From Parvibaculum sp. (GTDB lineage Bacteria; Pseudomonadota; Alphaproteobacteria; Parvibaculales; Parvibaculaceae), in NCBI GenBank assembly GCA_030645235.1, contig JAUSMV010000030.1:1116001-1180000 (forward strand): a stretch of 64,000 nt of DNA, read 5' to 3'. Under the pieces are notes generated by a model. It was not told the DNA's origin. It made no database searches and saw only the letters and a list, made by a program, of their open reading frames with translations. Both the position numbers and the translations under genes were made by a program. Numbering within the stretch: the stretch's first letter is position 1; the number at the start of each line of letters is the position of its first letter. Positions 1 to 8,096 of the stretch are shown piece after piece.

Positions 1-92
1 ACACATCCGCAAAAGCTTGGTTTCTCTGCGCATCTCCCTACATAGTAGCCACACATCCATTGCCCTATTTCACACACAAAACGAGACAAATC

Positions 93-1157
93 ATGCCCAC
101 ATTGTTCGATCCGCTGAAAGTCGGCGCGCTGACGCTGCCCAATCGCATCATCATGGCCCCGCTGACGCGCGCCCGCGCGGGCACCGTGCGCGTCCCCAAC
201 GCGCTGATGGCCGAGCATTATGCGCAGCGCGCTTCCGCCGGTCTCATCATCTCGGAAGCAACGTCTGTGACGCCCGCGGGCGTGGGTTACGAAGACACGC
301 CCGGCATCTGGTCGGATGAACAGGTGACAGGCTGGAAGCTCGTGACAGACGCCGTGCACAAAGCCGGTGGCCGCATTTTCATGCAGCTCTGGCATGTCGG
401 CCGCATTTCAGATCCGATGTTTCACAATGGTCAGCCGCCTGTCAGCGCCAGTGCCGTTGCCGCCGTGGGTCACGTCAGCCTCCTTCGCCCCGAGCGTCCC
501 TATCCCGTGCCGCGCGCCCTTGAAACAAACGAATTGGCCGGTGTCGTCGAGGCCTATCGCAAGGGGGCCGAGAACGCGAAGAAGGCGGGCTTTGACGGCG
601 TCGAACTTCACGGCGCTAATGGCTATCTGCTTGATCAGTTCCTGCAGGACGGGTCCAACAAGCGCACCGACCAATATGGCGGGTCGCTTGAAAACCGCGC
701 CCGTCTGATGTTTGAAGCGGTGGACGCCGCCATTTCCGTCTTCGGTGCAGACCGCGTCGGCCTCCATATCGCCCCGCGCGGTGACGCTCATTCGATGGGC
801 GACAGCGACCTGAAAAAGACCTTCCTCTATGTCGCCACTGAAATGGGCAAACGCAAAATCGCCTTCCTCTGCGCGCGCGAACATAAGGGCGATGATTGGC
901 TGACACCGCAATTGAAAGCCGCTTTCGGTGGCGTCTTCATTGCCAATGAAGGCTTCGACAAAGCGTCTGCCACAGCCGTGCTCGCGAGCGGTGAAGCCGA
1001 TGCGGTCGCCTTCGGCAAGGCTTTCATTTCAAATCCCGATCTCGTCGCCCGTTTCAAAGGCGACACGGCGCTCAATGAATGGAATTTCAAAACCTTCTAT
1101 GTGAAGGGCGCAACGGGCTATACCGATTATCCGGCACTCGAAACAGCCTCGGCTTAA
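93..1157 (+). CDS. Old yellow enzyme family NADH:flavin oxidoreductase (ene-reductase)
   Basis: A 354-residue FMN TIM-barrel protein of the old yellow enzyme family, which reduces activated C=C bonds or nitro groups with NAD(P)H in the cytoplasm. The N-terminus (LFDPLKVGALTLPNRIIMAPLTR) is the family signature. The substrate-anchoring His and Asn lie in VELHGANGYLLDQF (about H173 and N176), and the QYGGSLENRAR segment follows. Length is normal for the family. I chose the ATG at 93 because the in-frame ATG at 60 adds eleven residues not typical of the family. The gene stands alone and converges on the epimerase gene across a shared hairpin terminator. The natural substrate cannot be told from sequence. 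Confidence 0.93.
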   Translation: MPTLFDPLKVGALTLPNRIIMAPLTRARAGTVRVPNALMAEHYAQRASAGLIISEATSVTPAGVGYEDTPGIWSDEQVTGWKLVTDAVHKAGGRIFMQLWHVGRISDPMFHNGQPPVSASAVAAVGHVSLLRPERPYPVPRALETNELAGVVEAYRKGAENAKKAGFDGVELHGANGYLLDQFLQDGSNKRTDQYGGSLENRARLMFEAVDAAISVFGADRVGLHIAPRGDAHSMGDSDLKKTFLYVATEMGKRKIAFLCAREHKGDDWLTPQLKAAFGGVFIANEGFDKASATAVLASGEADAVAFGKAFISNPDLVARFKGDTALNEWNFKTFYVKGATGYTDYPALETASA

Positions 1158-1171
1158 AATTCGCGCAAGCA

Positions 1172-1201
1172 AAAGGGTGGCACTGCGAAGCGCCACCCTT
1201 T
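1172..1201. terminator. Bidirectional rho-independent terminator
   Basis: A perfect 10-bp inverted repeat (AAAGGGTGGC / GCCACCCTTT) with a 10-nt loop is flanked by A residues on the left and a T-rich tract on the right. It lies between two convergent stop codons and can serve both genes. Confidence 0.85.
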
Positions 1202-1216
1202 TTATTTTCTGAAAAC

Positions 1217-1639
1217 TCAGTGAGCCGCGTCAGGCTTCTTCATCAGCTCAACCAGCACGCCGCCCATATCCTTGGGATGCAGGAAAATCACCGGCACACC
1301 ATGCGCACCGATGCGCGGTTCGCCCGTGCCAAGCACCGTTGCACCCTTGGCGCGCATCGCATCGCGGGCGACGATAATGTCATCGACTTCGTAGCAGACG
1401 TGATGCTGGCCGCCTTTGGGGTTTTTGGCGAGGAAGCCGTGAATGGGCGAGTCTGCGCCATAAGGCTCAATGAGTTCGATCTGCGAATTGGGCAGGTTCA
1501 CGAAACACACCCAGACGCCCTGTTCGGGCATGGCCCATTTTTCGGTAATGTCTGAGACGCCGAGCACGTCGCGATAGAGTTTCACCGCTTCGTCGATCGA
1601 AGGCGTGGCGACGCCCACATGGTTCAATCTGCCAATCAT
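1217..1639 (-). CDS. mce: Methylmalonyl-CoA epimerase / VOC-fold protein
   Basis: A 140-residue vicinal-oxygen-chelate protein that fits methylmalonyl-CoA epimerase, which interconverts the R and S forms in propionyl-CoA metabolism. It opens with MIGRLNHVGVATPSIDEA. The expected metal ligands are visible as the His near residue 7, the His in GQHHVCYEV and the Glu in GVLVELM near the end. Length matches the family. It converges on the old yellow enzyme gene. A glyoxalase I-like or bleomycin-resistance-like VOC protein is the alternative, but the overall sequence fits the epimerase better. Confidence 0.88.
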   Translation of the reverse strand: MIGRLNHVGVATPSIDEAVKLYRDVLGVSDITEKWAMPEQGVWVCFVNLPNSQIELIEPYGADSPIHGFLAKNPKGGQHHVCYEVDDIIVARDAMRAKGATVLGTGEPRIGAHGVPVIFLHPKDMGGVLVELMKKPDAAH

Positions 1640-1842
1640 TGTCTTGTCCTGCGCGAAAAGGATGGGGGAAGCGCCCGTTTTGGCGTTCCGATTGGGCGCG
1701 AGACTACAATTTATCGGGGGGTCTCGTCACCTTTGTTGAAAACGCTGCGTCAGGGTGCCGCTTGCCCCCTTGGTATTCGGCTCCGGTCCCGATAACGTCT
1801 GGCAAAACAAATTGCCAAAACAAGATCTAACGGGAGGTCCCA

Positions 1843-2658
1843 ATGGAAGACCGGATTAAAACCACCATCACCGAAGGCGTGGCCGATGTGCGCCTTGTCC
1901 GCACCGACAAGATGAATGCGCTTGATGATGCGATGTTCAATGCCCTCATCGAAACAGGCGAGCGCCTGAAGAAAGACGCGTCCATCCGCGCCGTTGTGAT
2001 CTCCGGCGAAGGCCGTGCTTTCTGCGCCGGTCTCGACATGAGCAATTTCGGCAAGATGGCATCGGGCGAGCGCGGCGGCGACGGCGACAAGGCGGTTGCA
2101 AGCCGCTTGGCCGGCCGCACCCATGGCACCAGTAACCGCGCGCAATATGCCGCTATGGTCTGGCGCGAAATGCCCGTCCCCGTCATAGCTGCCGTCCACG
2201 GCGTTGCTTTCGGCGGCGGCTTTCAGGTCGCGCTTGGCGCCGACATGCGCTATATCGCGCCCGGCACGCGCATGTCCATCATGGAAATCAAATGGGGTCT
2301 CGTGCCCGATATGGCCGGCATGGCGCTGATGCGCACATTGGCGCGTGACGATATTTTGCGCGAGCTCACCTATACAGGCCGCATCTTCTCCGCCGAAGAA
2401 GCGCTTGAATATGGTTTTGCGACAAAGATCGTTGATGATCCTTATGCCGCCGCGCTTGAAACCGCGCGCGAGATTGCCGACAAGCACCCCGCCGCCATCC
2501 GCGCCAACAAACGCATGCTCAATGCCATCCCTGATTCCAATGAAGCCGCGATCCTTCTGGCGGAATCGGTCGAGCAGGACAAACTCATCGGCAGCCCGAA
2601 CCAGAAGGAAGCCATCATGGCCAACCTCGAAAAGCGCCGTCCCGTATTCAAAGCCTGA
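1843..2658 (+). CDS. Enoyl-CoA hydratase/isomerase (crotonase) family protein
   Basis: A 271-residue crotonase-fold protein that hydrates or isomerises enoyl-CoA thioesters, as in beta-oxidation. The first oxyanion-hole segment GRAFCAGLDMSNF and the second HGVAFGGGFQVALGADMRY are clear. In the segment MEIKWGLVPDMAG an Asp sits near the usual catalytic acid, which suggests an isomerase-like or specialised member. A strong Shine-Dalgarno (GGGAGGT) lies 8 nt before the ATG. The nitronate monooxygenase gene follows 18 nt downstream, so the two are probably co-transcribed. Substrate is unknown. Confidence 0.92.
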   Translation: MEDRIKTTITEGVADVRLVRTDKMNALDDAMFNALIETGERLKKDASIRAVVISGEGRAFCAGLDMSNFGKMASGERGGDGDKAVASRLAGRTHGTSNRAQYAAMVWREMPVPVIAAVHGVAFGGGFQVALGADMRYIAPGTRMSIMEIKWGLVPDMAGMALMRTLARDDILRELTYTGRIFSAEEALEYGFATKIVDDPYAAALETAREIADKHPAAIRANKRMLNAIPDSNEAAILLAESVEQDKLIGSPNQKEAIMANLEKRRPVFKA

Positions 2659-2676
2659 CGATAGGAACGAGAAACA

Positions 2677-3654
2677 ATGAAAACGCGTATTACAGAACTC
2701 TTCGGCATCCAGCACCCGATCATTCAGGGCGGCATGCATTTCGTCGGTCTCGCTGAAATGGCGGCAGCCGTCTCAAACGCCGGTGGTCTCGGCATTATCA
2801 CGGGCCTGACGCAACCGACGCCGGAAGATCTCGCCAAAGAAATCGCCAAATGCAAAAAAATGACAGACAAGCCCTTCGGTGTGAACCTCACCTTCCTGCC
2901 CGGCTTTGCCAATCCGCCCTATCCTGAATATATCCAGGCGATCATCGACGGCGGTGTGCGCATTGTCGAAACTGCCGGTCGCAGCCCCGAAGCCTATATG
3001 CCTGCGATGAAAGCCGCCGGCATCAAAGTGATTCACAAATGCACCTCTGTCCGCCACTCGCTCAAGGCCGAACGTATCGGTTGCGATGCGGTCAGCGTTG
3101 ACGGTTTTGAATGCGGCGGCCATCCCGGCGAAGACGATATCCCCAACATGATCCTTCTGCCCCGCGCGGCGGAAGAGTTGAAAATCCCCTTCGTCGCCTC
3201 AGGCGGCATGGGCACGGCCTCGCAGCTCGTCGCTGCTCTGGCGCTCGGTGCCGATGGCATCAACATGGGCACACGCTTCATCGCGACAAAGGAAGCCCCC
3301 GTCCATGACAATGTGAAAAAGGCGCTCGTCGCCGCCTCCGAACTCGACACGCGCCTCGTCATGCGCTCGCTGAGAAACACCGAACGCGTGCTGAACAATC
3401 CGGCGGTCGAAAAGATCATCAAGATCGAACACGACAAGGGCGATGCCGTGACAATCGAAGACATCCGCGAATATGTCGGCGGCGTCTATCCGCGCGTCAT
3501 GCAGGACGGCGACATGGATGCAGGCGCATGGAGCTGCGGCATGGTGGCCGGTCTCATCCATGATGTACCGACCTGCAAAGAATTGATCGACGGCATGATG
3601 GCCGAAGCTGATGCCATCATCCGCAACCGCCTCGGCAAATTCCTCGCCGCCTGA
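2677..3654 (+). CDS. NAD(P)H-dependent flavin oxidoreductase / nitronate monooxygenase
   Basis: A 325-residue FMN TIM-barrel protein of the 2-nitropropane dioxygenase (nitronate monooxygenase) superfamily. Visible marks are IIQGGMHFVGLAEMAAAVSN at the start, the GGLGIITG loop, the catalytic-His segment FECGGHPGEDD around residue 150, and the FMN-phosphate segment ASGGMGTASQLVAALALGADGINMGTRF. It forms a probable two-gene unit with the upstream crotonase. That pairing hints at a role in a CoA-linked catabolic route, where family members can also act as enoyl reductases, rather than nitroalkane detoxification. This role is inference. Confidence 0.9.
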   Translation: MKTRITELFGIQHPIIQGGMHFVGLAEMAAAVSNAGGLGIITGLTQPTPEDLAKEIAKCKKMTDKPFGVNLTFLPGFANPPYPEYIQAIIDGGVRIVETAGRSPEAYMPAMKAAGIKVIHKCTSVRHSLKAERIGCDAVSVDGFECGGHPGEDDIPNMILLPRAAEELKIPFVASGGMGTASQLVAALALGADGINMGTRFIATKEAPVHDNVKKALVAASELDTRLVMRSLRNTERVLNNPAVEKIIKIEHDKGDAVTIEDIREYVGGVYPRVMQDGDMDAGAWSCGMVAGLIHDVPTCKELIDGMMAEADAIIRNRLGKFLAA

Positions 3655-3670
3655 GCGATCCGATAGAAGA

Positions 3671-3700
3671 AGCCCGCAATGCCGGAAGGTGTTGCGGGCT
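3671..3700. terminator. Bidirectional hairpin terminator
   Basis: A 9-bp perfect stem (AGCCCGCAA / TTGCGGGCT) with a 12-nt loop is followed by TTTTATTTGT. It separates the nitronate monooxygenase gene from the convergent TetR gene, whose stop codon lies in the T-tract. Confidence 0.8.
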
Positions 3701-3701
3701 T

Positions 3702-4298
3702 TTATTTGTCTGACGCGTCGAAAACCGCATCGACCATCTGCGCGACGAGCTTCTTTGCCTGCGCCACAGTCAGGTTTTGATCCACGCGCAAACGCCGCCA
3801 CACATCAAAACTCAAAAGCATGTCGAGGGCTTCAAGCCGCTGTTTATCGCGCGCGAGTTCGGGGCCGAGCGCCTCAATCAGGGACGCCCGCATAAAGGCG
3901 GCCATGCCCGCTTGTTCTTCCGTCAGGAAGCGCGAGCGGTGTTTATGCACATCGGCGGCAATCTTGAAAGGCATCATGCGTTCAAAAACGCGGGCGCGGC
4001 GCGCGGCCAGCTCATTCAATCGCGCGCGTCCGTCGCCTTCAGGCAGAGGGGCCGCTGCAATCGGCATCAGTTCTTCATTCATCCGCGCCGATATTTCGCG
4101 GTAGAGACTTTCCATATCGTCGAAATGACGAAAGACCGTGCGCAGGCCCACTTCGGCGCGGGCGGCGACCATTTCAGCCCCTGGCGCAATCGCGCCTTCG
4201 CCGATCAGCGCGAGCATCGCCTCAACAATCTTGCGGCGGTTTTCCGCACCGCGCACGCGCCGTCCGTCCGTTGCTTCTGCTTTTTCAAGCGCCGTCAT
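3702..4298 (-). CDS. TetR/AcrR family transcriptional regulator
   Basis: A 198-residue regulator. The N-terminal helix-turn-helix lies at about residues 18-62 (RRKIVEAMLALIGEGAIAPG, then AEVGLRTVFRHFDDMESLYRE). The rest is an all-helical ligand domain with no recognisable ligand motif. It is the last gene of a minus-strand operon with haloalkane dehalogenase, DUF1330 and membrane-protein genes, and its start overlaps the preceding stop by 14 nt. The most economical idea is that it senses a substrate of that operon and binds the perfect inverted repeat upstream of the dehalogenase (6077-6105). That link is inference. Confidence 0.9.
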   Translation of the reverse strand: MTALEKAEATDGRRVRGAENRRKIVEAMLALIGEGAIAPGAEMVAARAEVGLRTVFRHFDDMESLYREISARMNEELMPIAAAPLPEGDGRARLNELAARRARVFERMMPFKIAADVHKHRSRFLTEEQAGMAAFMRASLIEALGPELARDKQRLEALDMLLSFDVWRRLRVDQNLTVAQAKKLVAQMVDAVFDASDK

Positions 4299-4701
4299 GC
4301 TTTGCCCTTAGATAAATCTCACGGGCAGCAATCAAACCGAAAAAGACGAAAGATACAACCGCCCCGTATTGTCCCGGCGGCACGACCGGCAAAGGACGCC
4401 AGACAAAGAAGAGAAAGAGGCTCAGAACCGACCCGACCAGATGCAGGATGAGAAGCGGGAAAACATAGTCGCGGTATCGCCAGACGGCATAAAGCTCAAT
4501 AAGACCCATCGTGATCTGGCCTGCACCGACCGCACCGATGAAGAACAGGATGACATCACGATTTTGCGAGATATCAAGACCGGCAATGTTGGTGAGCCCG
4601 CCGTCAGGCGCGAAGAAGTGAATACTCCCGCGCATGAGATTGATGAGGCCGAGAAGCGCGACGGCACCGAGAAGAATTTTCGACGCGGCTTTCGGGACCA
4701 T
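4285..4701 (-). CDS. Small four-helix inner-membrane protein, unknown function
   Basis: A 138-residue protein with about four hydrophobic segments (ILLGAVALLGLINLMRG, VILFFIGAVGAGQITMGLIE, FPLLILHLVGSVLSLFLFFV and YGAVVSFVFFGLIAA). No enzyme motif is visible. I use the ATG at 4701, preceded by GGGTGAG, rather than the longer open frame, because the longer version reads through the upstream DUF1330 gene. It lies 4 nt after that gene and overlaps the TetR gene, so it belongs to the dehalogenase operon. It could be a permease-like or stress membrane protein, but I do not recognise the family. Confidence 0.75.
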   Translation of the reverse strand: MVPKAASKILLGAVALLGLINLMRGSIHFFAPDGGLTNIAGLDISQNRDVILFFIGAVGAGQITMGLIELYAVWRYRDYVFPLLILHLVGSVLSLFLFFVWRPLPVVPPGQYGAVVSFVFFGLIAAREIYLRAKHDGA

Positions 4702-4705
4702 GGTC

Positions 4706-5128
4706 TCACCCCGTAATGGCATCGTTGAGAGACGAGCGGATGAGCAATTGCCCTGCCAGCCCTGCCTCGCGGTGAATGCCGATGGCGGCGACTTCCGGCG
4801 AGGCGGCAATCGCAAAGAAGCCTGCGGCAGAGGGATATTCGACCATCGCCACCACATCCCAAAGGTCGGAGACTTCACCGATCACAACGTCTTTCAGGTC
4901 GGCTGAAATCAGCATATGACCACCGCCCTTGGCGACGATGTCGCGCATCGCCGCGCCATAGCGCATATAGGCTTCACGGCCGCTGATCTTCTCGTCCCGT
5001 CCGTCTTTATATTCGGCCACGTCACGAAATTTCAAAAGATTGAGCATGACGATGGGCTTGTCATCTTTGGAACCTGCAAGTTCCATCAGCTTTTCGCGCG
5101 TCGGATAAACGGCAATATCGTAATTCAT
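4706..5128 (-). CDS. DUF1330 domain protein
   Basis: A 140-residue cytoplasmic protein with the features of the DUF1330 family, a small ferredoxin-like alpha/beta fold: KPIVMLNLLKFRD near residue 25, YGAAMRDIVAKGGGHMLI in the middle, and DVVAMVEYPSAAGFFAIAASPEV towards the end. Members of this family have no settled function and often sit beside catabolic genes. It begins 10 nt after the dehalogenase stop and is followed after 4 nt by a membrane-protein gene, so it is the second gene of the operon. Confidence 0.85.
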   Translation of the reverse strand: MNYDIAVYPTREKLMELAGSKDDKPIVMLNLLKFRDVAEYKDGRDEKISGREAYMRYGAAMRDIVAKGGGHMLISADLKDVVIGEVSDLWDVVAMVEYPSAAGFFAIAASPEVAAIGIHREAGLAGQLLIRSSLNDAITG

Positions 5129-5138
5129 GATGTCCCCC

Positions 5139-6041
5139 TCAGTTTGCTTTGATAAATGTGTCGATCAGCGTCACGAGTTCAGCGGGCTTGTCCTCCTGCA
5201 AAAAATGCCCGCCGCCTTCGATGATCACATGTGGCTGGCCTTTGGTGCCCGGCACACGCTCATGGAAAATGCGTTCGCCGCCTTTGGACACGGGGTCGCC
5301 GTCGCTGAAAGCGGTCAGCACAGGTTTTGTATATGCGGCAAGCACTTTCCATGCTTCTTTGTTTTCAGCAACCGAACCATGCTCCGGCGTAATCGGCACG
5401 AGAGCGGGAAAACGACGCGCACCGGCTTTGAACTTTTCTTCGGGGTAAGGGGCGAGATAAGCCGCCTTCTCAGCCGCGCTAAGCCCGCGTTTCGTGCCCA
5501 TGCTGACAATCTCGCCGACAGGCAATTCCGGCACGCTCTGGCTGAAATCAAGCCATTGCTGAAACGCATCCGTGCGGCCTGTGCCGATGGGAAGGCCTGT
5601 ATTGGCGACAACCACGCGGGCAAAACGCTCAGGGAATGCTGCCACGAGACGCAAACCGATCAGCCCGCCCCAGTCCTGACAGAACAGCGTGATGTCTTTC
5701 AGGTCATTGGCGAGAAGCCAGGCGCTCATCCACGCAACATGGCGCTCATAGGTGTAATCGCTTTGCTCCGACGGTTTGTCCGACTTACCAAAGCCGATGA
5801 GGTCAGGCGCGACGACGCGGTGCCCTTTGGCGACCAGCCCCGCAATCATATGGCGATAGAGAAATGACCATGAAGGTTCGCCATGCATGAGAAGGACGGG
5901 GGCCGCATCGCGCGGACCTTCATCCACCGCATGAATGCGCAGCATTTGACCGTCGCCCGACGCAATGTCGGTCCAGTGCGGGCCATAAGGGTAATCCGGC
6001 ACATGGGCAAAGCATGCGTCCGGTGTTCGCAAAATCTTCAA
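5139..6041 (-). CDS. Haloalkane dehalogenase (DhlA-like, alpha/beta hydrolase)
   Basis: A 300-residue alpha/beta hydrolase that should replace halide by water on haloalkanes. I place the start at a TTG (6041) preceded by a perfect AGGAGG at 5-nt spacing. This gives the usual family N-terminus ([18 protein letters not shown]) and puts the nucleophile Asp of CQDWGG at residue 123, next to the halide-binding Trp. Other marks are the oxyanion segment [12 protein letters not shown] (about 53), the acid in [11 protein letters not shown] (about 247-249) and the catalytic His in GGGHFLQED (about 279). It heads a four-gene operon with a TetR regulator, and a broken second copy lies at 8097-8421. An epoxide hydrolase is the less likely alternative. 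Confidence 0.88.
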   Translation of the reverse strand: MKILRTPDACFAHVPDYPYGPHWTDIASGDGQMLRIHAVDEGPRDAAPVLLMHGEPSWSFLYRHMIAGLVAKGHRVVAPDLIGFGKSDKPSEQSDYTYERHVAWMSAWLLANDLKDITLFCQDWGGLIGLRLVAAFPERFARVVVANTGLPIGTGRTDAFQQWLDFSQSVPELPVGEIVSMGTKRGLSAAEKAAYLAPYPEEKFKAGARRFPALVPITPEHGSVAENKEAWKVLAAYTKPVLTAFSDGDPVSKGGERIFHERVPGTKGQPHVIIEGGGHFLQEDKPAELVTLIDTFIKAN

Positions 6042-6147
6042 AAGCGCCTCCTGTTTGACCTGTTCTGTATCCGGCCATATAGTGACATTAATCGTGTCAC
6101 TATATTCTGAAGGCGTCAACGCCTGAAAAACCTGTAGGGTGAAATGC
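5721..6147. repeat. Diverged direct duplication, copy 1 (dehalogenase 5' part plus promoter)
   Basis: This segment matches 8101-8527 at a constant offset of 2380 without indels. By hand count the coding part (5721-6000) differs at about 40 of 280 positions, while 6001-6105, covering the gene start and operator, shows no difference. The match extends in patches to about 6167 (the ACGGGAGA-CGGCTTT stretch). Confidence 0.9.
6077..6105. promoter_or_regulatory. Perfect 11-bp inverted-repeat operator upstream of the dehalogenase operon
   Basis: ATATAGTGACA and TGTCACTATAT flank a 7-nt spacer. The site is 36 nt upstream of the dehalogenase TTG start. Its size and symmetry suit a TetR-family dimer, and a TetR gene closes the operon. 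An identical site lies at 8457-8485. Confidence 0.75.
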
Positions 6148-6169
6148 AAAAACGGGAGAGCGGCTTTAC

Positions 6170-6322
6170 ACACCGCTCGAGTTCCCCGCAATCCGCGCCG
6201 GTCTCGTCTGCTCCCACGCTGCCGACAAAGATCAGGACCATCAATGGCCGCGCGAAAAAGTAGCGCAAATCCTGAGAACCGCCTTCTCCGTCAGCACGCC
6301 GGTCACCGCTGATGCGTTGTGA
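6170..6322 (+). pseudogene. 3' fragment of a LysR-type regulator gene
   Basis: The last 50 codons plus stop of a LysR-type regulator, reading [11 protein letters not shown] at the start and PVTADAL at the end. They align without gaps to the C-terminus of the intact LysR gene at 56455-57408. There is no start codon, HTH or effector domain here, because the fragment begins abruptly at the edge of the duplicated dehalogenase promoter. The downstream sequence also resembles that behind the intact gene. It is a scar of recombination, not a functional gene. Confidence 0.9.
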
Positions 6323-7054
6323 AAGCGGATACTGCAGGCCGTAATTTCACCAAATCGTCGACCAAATACCTCGCTGAGCGAAGCTGCGAAATTTCTGTTC
6401 TGTCTTTCAAAGTGAGTGTAAATCATTCGTATACAGAGCGTGAAGCGGGTATGGCGTGATAATCCTTCCCGCACGCGGTCTCTCCGGCACAGTTTTCTAA
6501 AACAGACGACCGAACCTGCTGAATTTCAAAAGAAATTCCGCGATTCTTTGAATAGACCTTTATATCTGGAAGTGAATGGTGCAGTGGGCAGTCTTCGACG
6601 AGGTCTGCTTTGAGTGAAATTCCCTGATAACAGGGTATTTACAGAGAAAATATCGTAAACGGGGGCGAAATCTGCACTTCACCACTGATAATTCCAAGCG
6701 ATTTGAAAGCCTCGGCACAAATTTCCCTGCTTAATTGAACAGGGAATGTCTTTTTAAGAGCAGGGAATTTAATTCACAGAACAGGGAGAATTTCTCACTC
6801 ATTAGATGGCAGCGAATTTCGACACGATGCACGTTCCTTTAAAATTAACAGTGCAGTCGCAGAGACTACAATGCCCGCTTCTCCGATCATCATATCTTCC
6901 TGCGCGTGTCGCAAAATGAAGACATCAGCTGCTCTCTGAACTCCACCTTCTTCGTGAGAAATACGCCGCCCAGCCTTGGACGCTAAATTTGAATTTTCCA
7001 GCTTTAAATGGTCCAAGAAGTTGGGAGCAGGTCAGAAAATGCAAAACGCTCAAT
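6323..7054. repeat. AT-rich non-coding stretch with CAGGGAA-type repeats
   Basis: About 730 nt without a convincing gene. It holds the palindromic CCCTGATAACAGGG (6622-6635) followed by TATTTACAG, a 7-bp hairpin TTCCCTG / CAGGGAA (6723-6729 and 6740-6746), and further CAGGGAA-like copies at about 6761 and 6782. The first element and its following bases recur at 57624-57646, downstream of the intact LysR gene, so this is a paralogue of that region. A 73-codon open frame at 6795-7016 (minus) has no recognisable features. Confidence 0.75.
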
Positions 7055-7486
7055 TTACATTACATCAATACTGGGGGCCACAATGATTTTTTCGACGGTT
7101 TGATTCTTGCCATCAATCCAGATATTTATTGCCCAAGTGTATGAAATACGCCCCAAATAACGGAGTCTATATTTCTGCAGTGAATACGTACAAAGCAAAA
7201 AATTCTTCGGGATCTCCCAATGTGTCTCACATTTTGCTTGAGGAAAATTATCGATAATCAACTGCACAGGGGTCCCGACCGGATAAACACGCAAGAACTC
7301 TTCTGTCGCTACTTTTTGAATTGCGTCTACCCCCCTTTTGTCGTCCGCCATATAGTTTTCAAAACAGAATTTTTTCAACTCATCACAGTGGTTGCCGGAA
7401 GAAAATGACCTAAACTCAAGCACCGAAATGCCAAGCAACACAGATACAATCGCAAATAAGTAAATCCATTTTTTATTGAACTGCAT
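7055..7486 (-). CDS. Candidate immunity protein for the adjacent orphan toxin tail
   Basis: A 143-residue protein of unknown family. An N-terminal membrane anchor (about residues 5-24, KKWIYLFAIVSVLLGISVLEF) is followed by a soluble domain with Cys pairs (HCDELKKFCFENY, KCETHW and LLCTYSL). I chose ATG 7486, preceded by AAGAGAAG, over a TTG at 7504. The gene is AT-rich unlike its neighbours. It lies 43 nt downstream of, and in the same direction as, the C-terminal piece of a polymorphic toxin. In such loci this position is usually held by the immunity gene, and a membrane-anchored immunity protein would suit a periplasm-acting toxin. The assignment rests on position, not homology. Confidence 0.55.
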   Translation of the reverse strand: MQFNKKWIYLFAIVSVLLGISVLEFRSFSSGNHCDELKKFCFENYMADDKRGVDAIQKVATEEFLRVYPVGTPVQLIIDNFPQAKCETHWEIPKNFLLCTYSLQKYRLRYLGRISYTWAINIWIDGKNQTVEKIIVAPSIDVM

Positions 7487-7529
7487 TCTACTTCTCTTCA
7501 ACAAATTAACATTACATAACCATCACCAA

Positions 7530-8081
7530 TCAATGGCCTACCGAATGTCCCCAATCTTTTGCCGGGGCCCAGACCATATCATCAGGCATCTTACCGCCAG
7601 AATTGTATATAATTTGCGCAGCAGCAGTGTTTGAATTTGGGCCGCTTACGGGCCTATAGGTGTAGGCCGAATAGGAATTCCCCCTCGCGATTACTGACGC
7701 CTCAAAATCTGTGGATGCCATATCCGATGGAGGAGAAATCAAATAAACAGAGCCGGGTATTCGACCTCTTAGCGCTAAAAAATCATCCGTTGAAGTCTTG
7801 GTATAGACCCCTAGGTTGCTGTCAAAGGTGTTGTGCCCATATGATAAACTAAACTGTTTTTTGATATTTGAATTCACCGGATCTTCACTTGAAGTTACGA
7901 AAACACCGCAATGATTGGCAATGCCAACAACACCCCGACACGCCAAATATACAGCATTGAACAAATATCCGTATGCGGCGGTCTTCGCCCCATCCCAGAA
8001 CTTACCCCCACCGATTGCTGAGGCTGTACCACCAACTGTGACAGAAGCGGCAAAGCCACCGAACTGGCCCATTGTAACCAC
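7530..8081 (-). pseudogene. Truncated C-terminal tail of a polymorphic (RHS/hemagglutinin-like) toxin
   Basis: A 183-residue open frame with a possible GTG start. It begins with FGGFAASVTVGGTASAIGGG and KFWDGAKTAAYGYLFNAV, the Gly/Ala-rich segment that commonly precedes the variable toxin domain in RHS-type and related secreted toxins. The remaining 120 residues are a unique C-terminal domain with a GPNSNTAAAQII motif and a HSVGH end. The large N-terminal delivery part is missing, because homology to the dehalogenase copy begins just 16 nt upstream. It is probably a displaced toxin tip, with a candidate immunity gene downstream. The toxin activity is not identifiable. The GPNSNTA motif hints at a papain-like or amidase fold, but weakly. 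Confidence 0.6.
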
Positions 8082-8096
8082 CTTCGGCGCTATGCA

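Noticed and set aside
1750-2739. A 329-codon minus-strand open frame
   Set aside because: Antisense to the crotonase gene, which has conserved motifs and a strong ribosome-binding site.
6795-7016. A 73-codon minus-strand open frame before the immunity candidate
   Set aside because: No recognisable motif, no clear ribosome-binding site, and it lies in AT-rich, repeat-bearing scar DNA.
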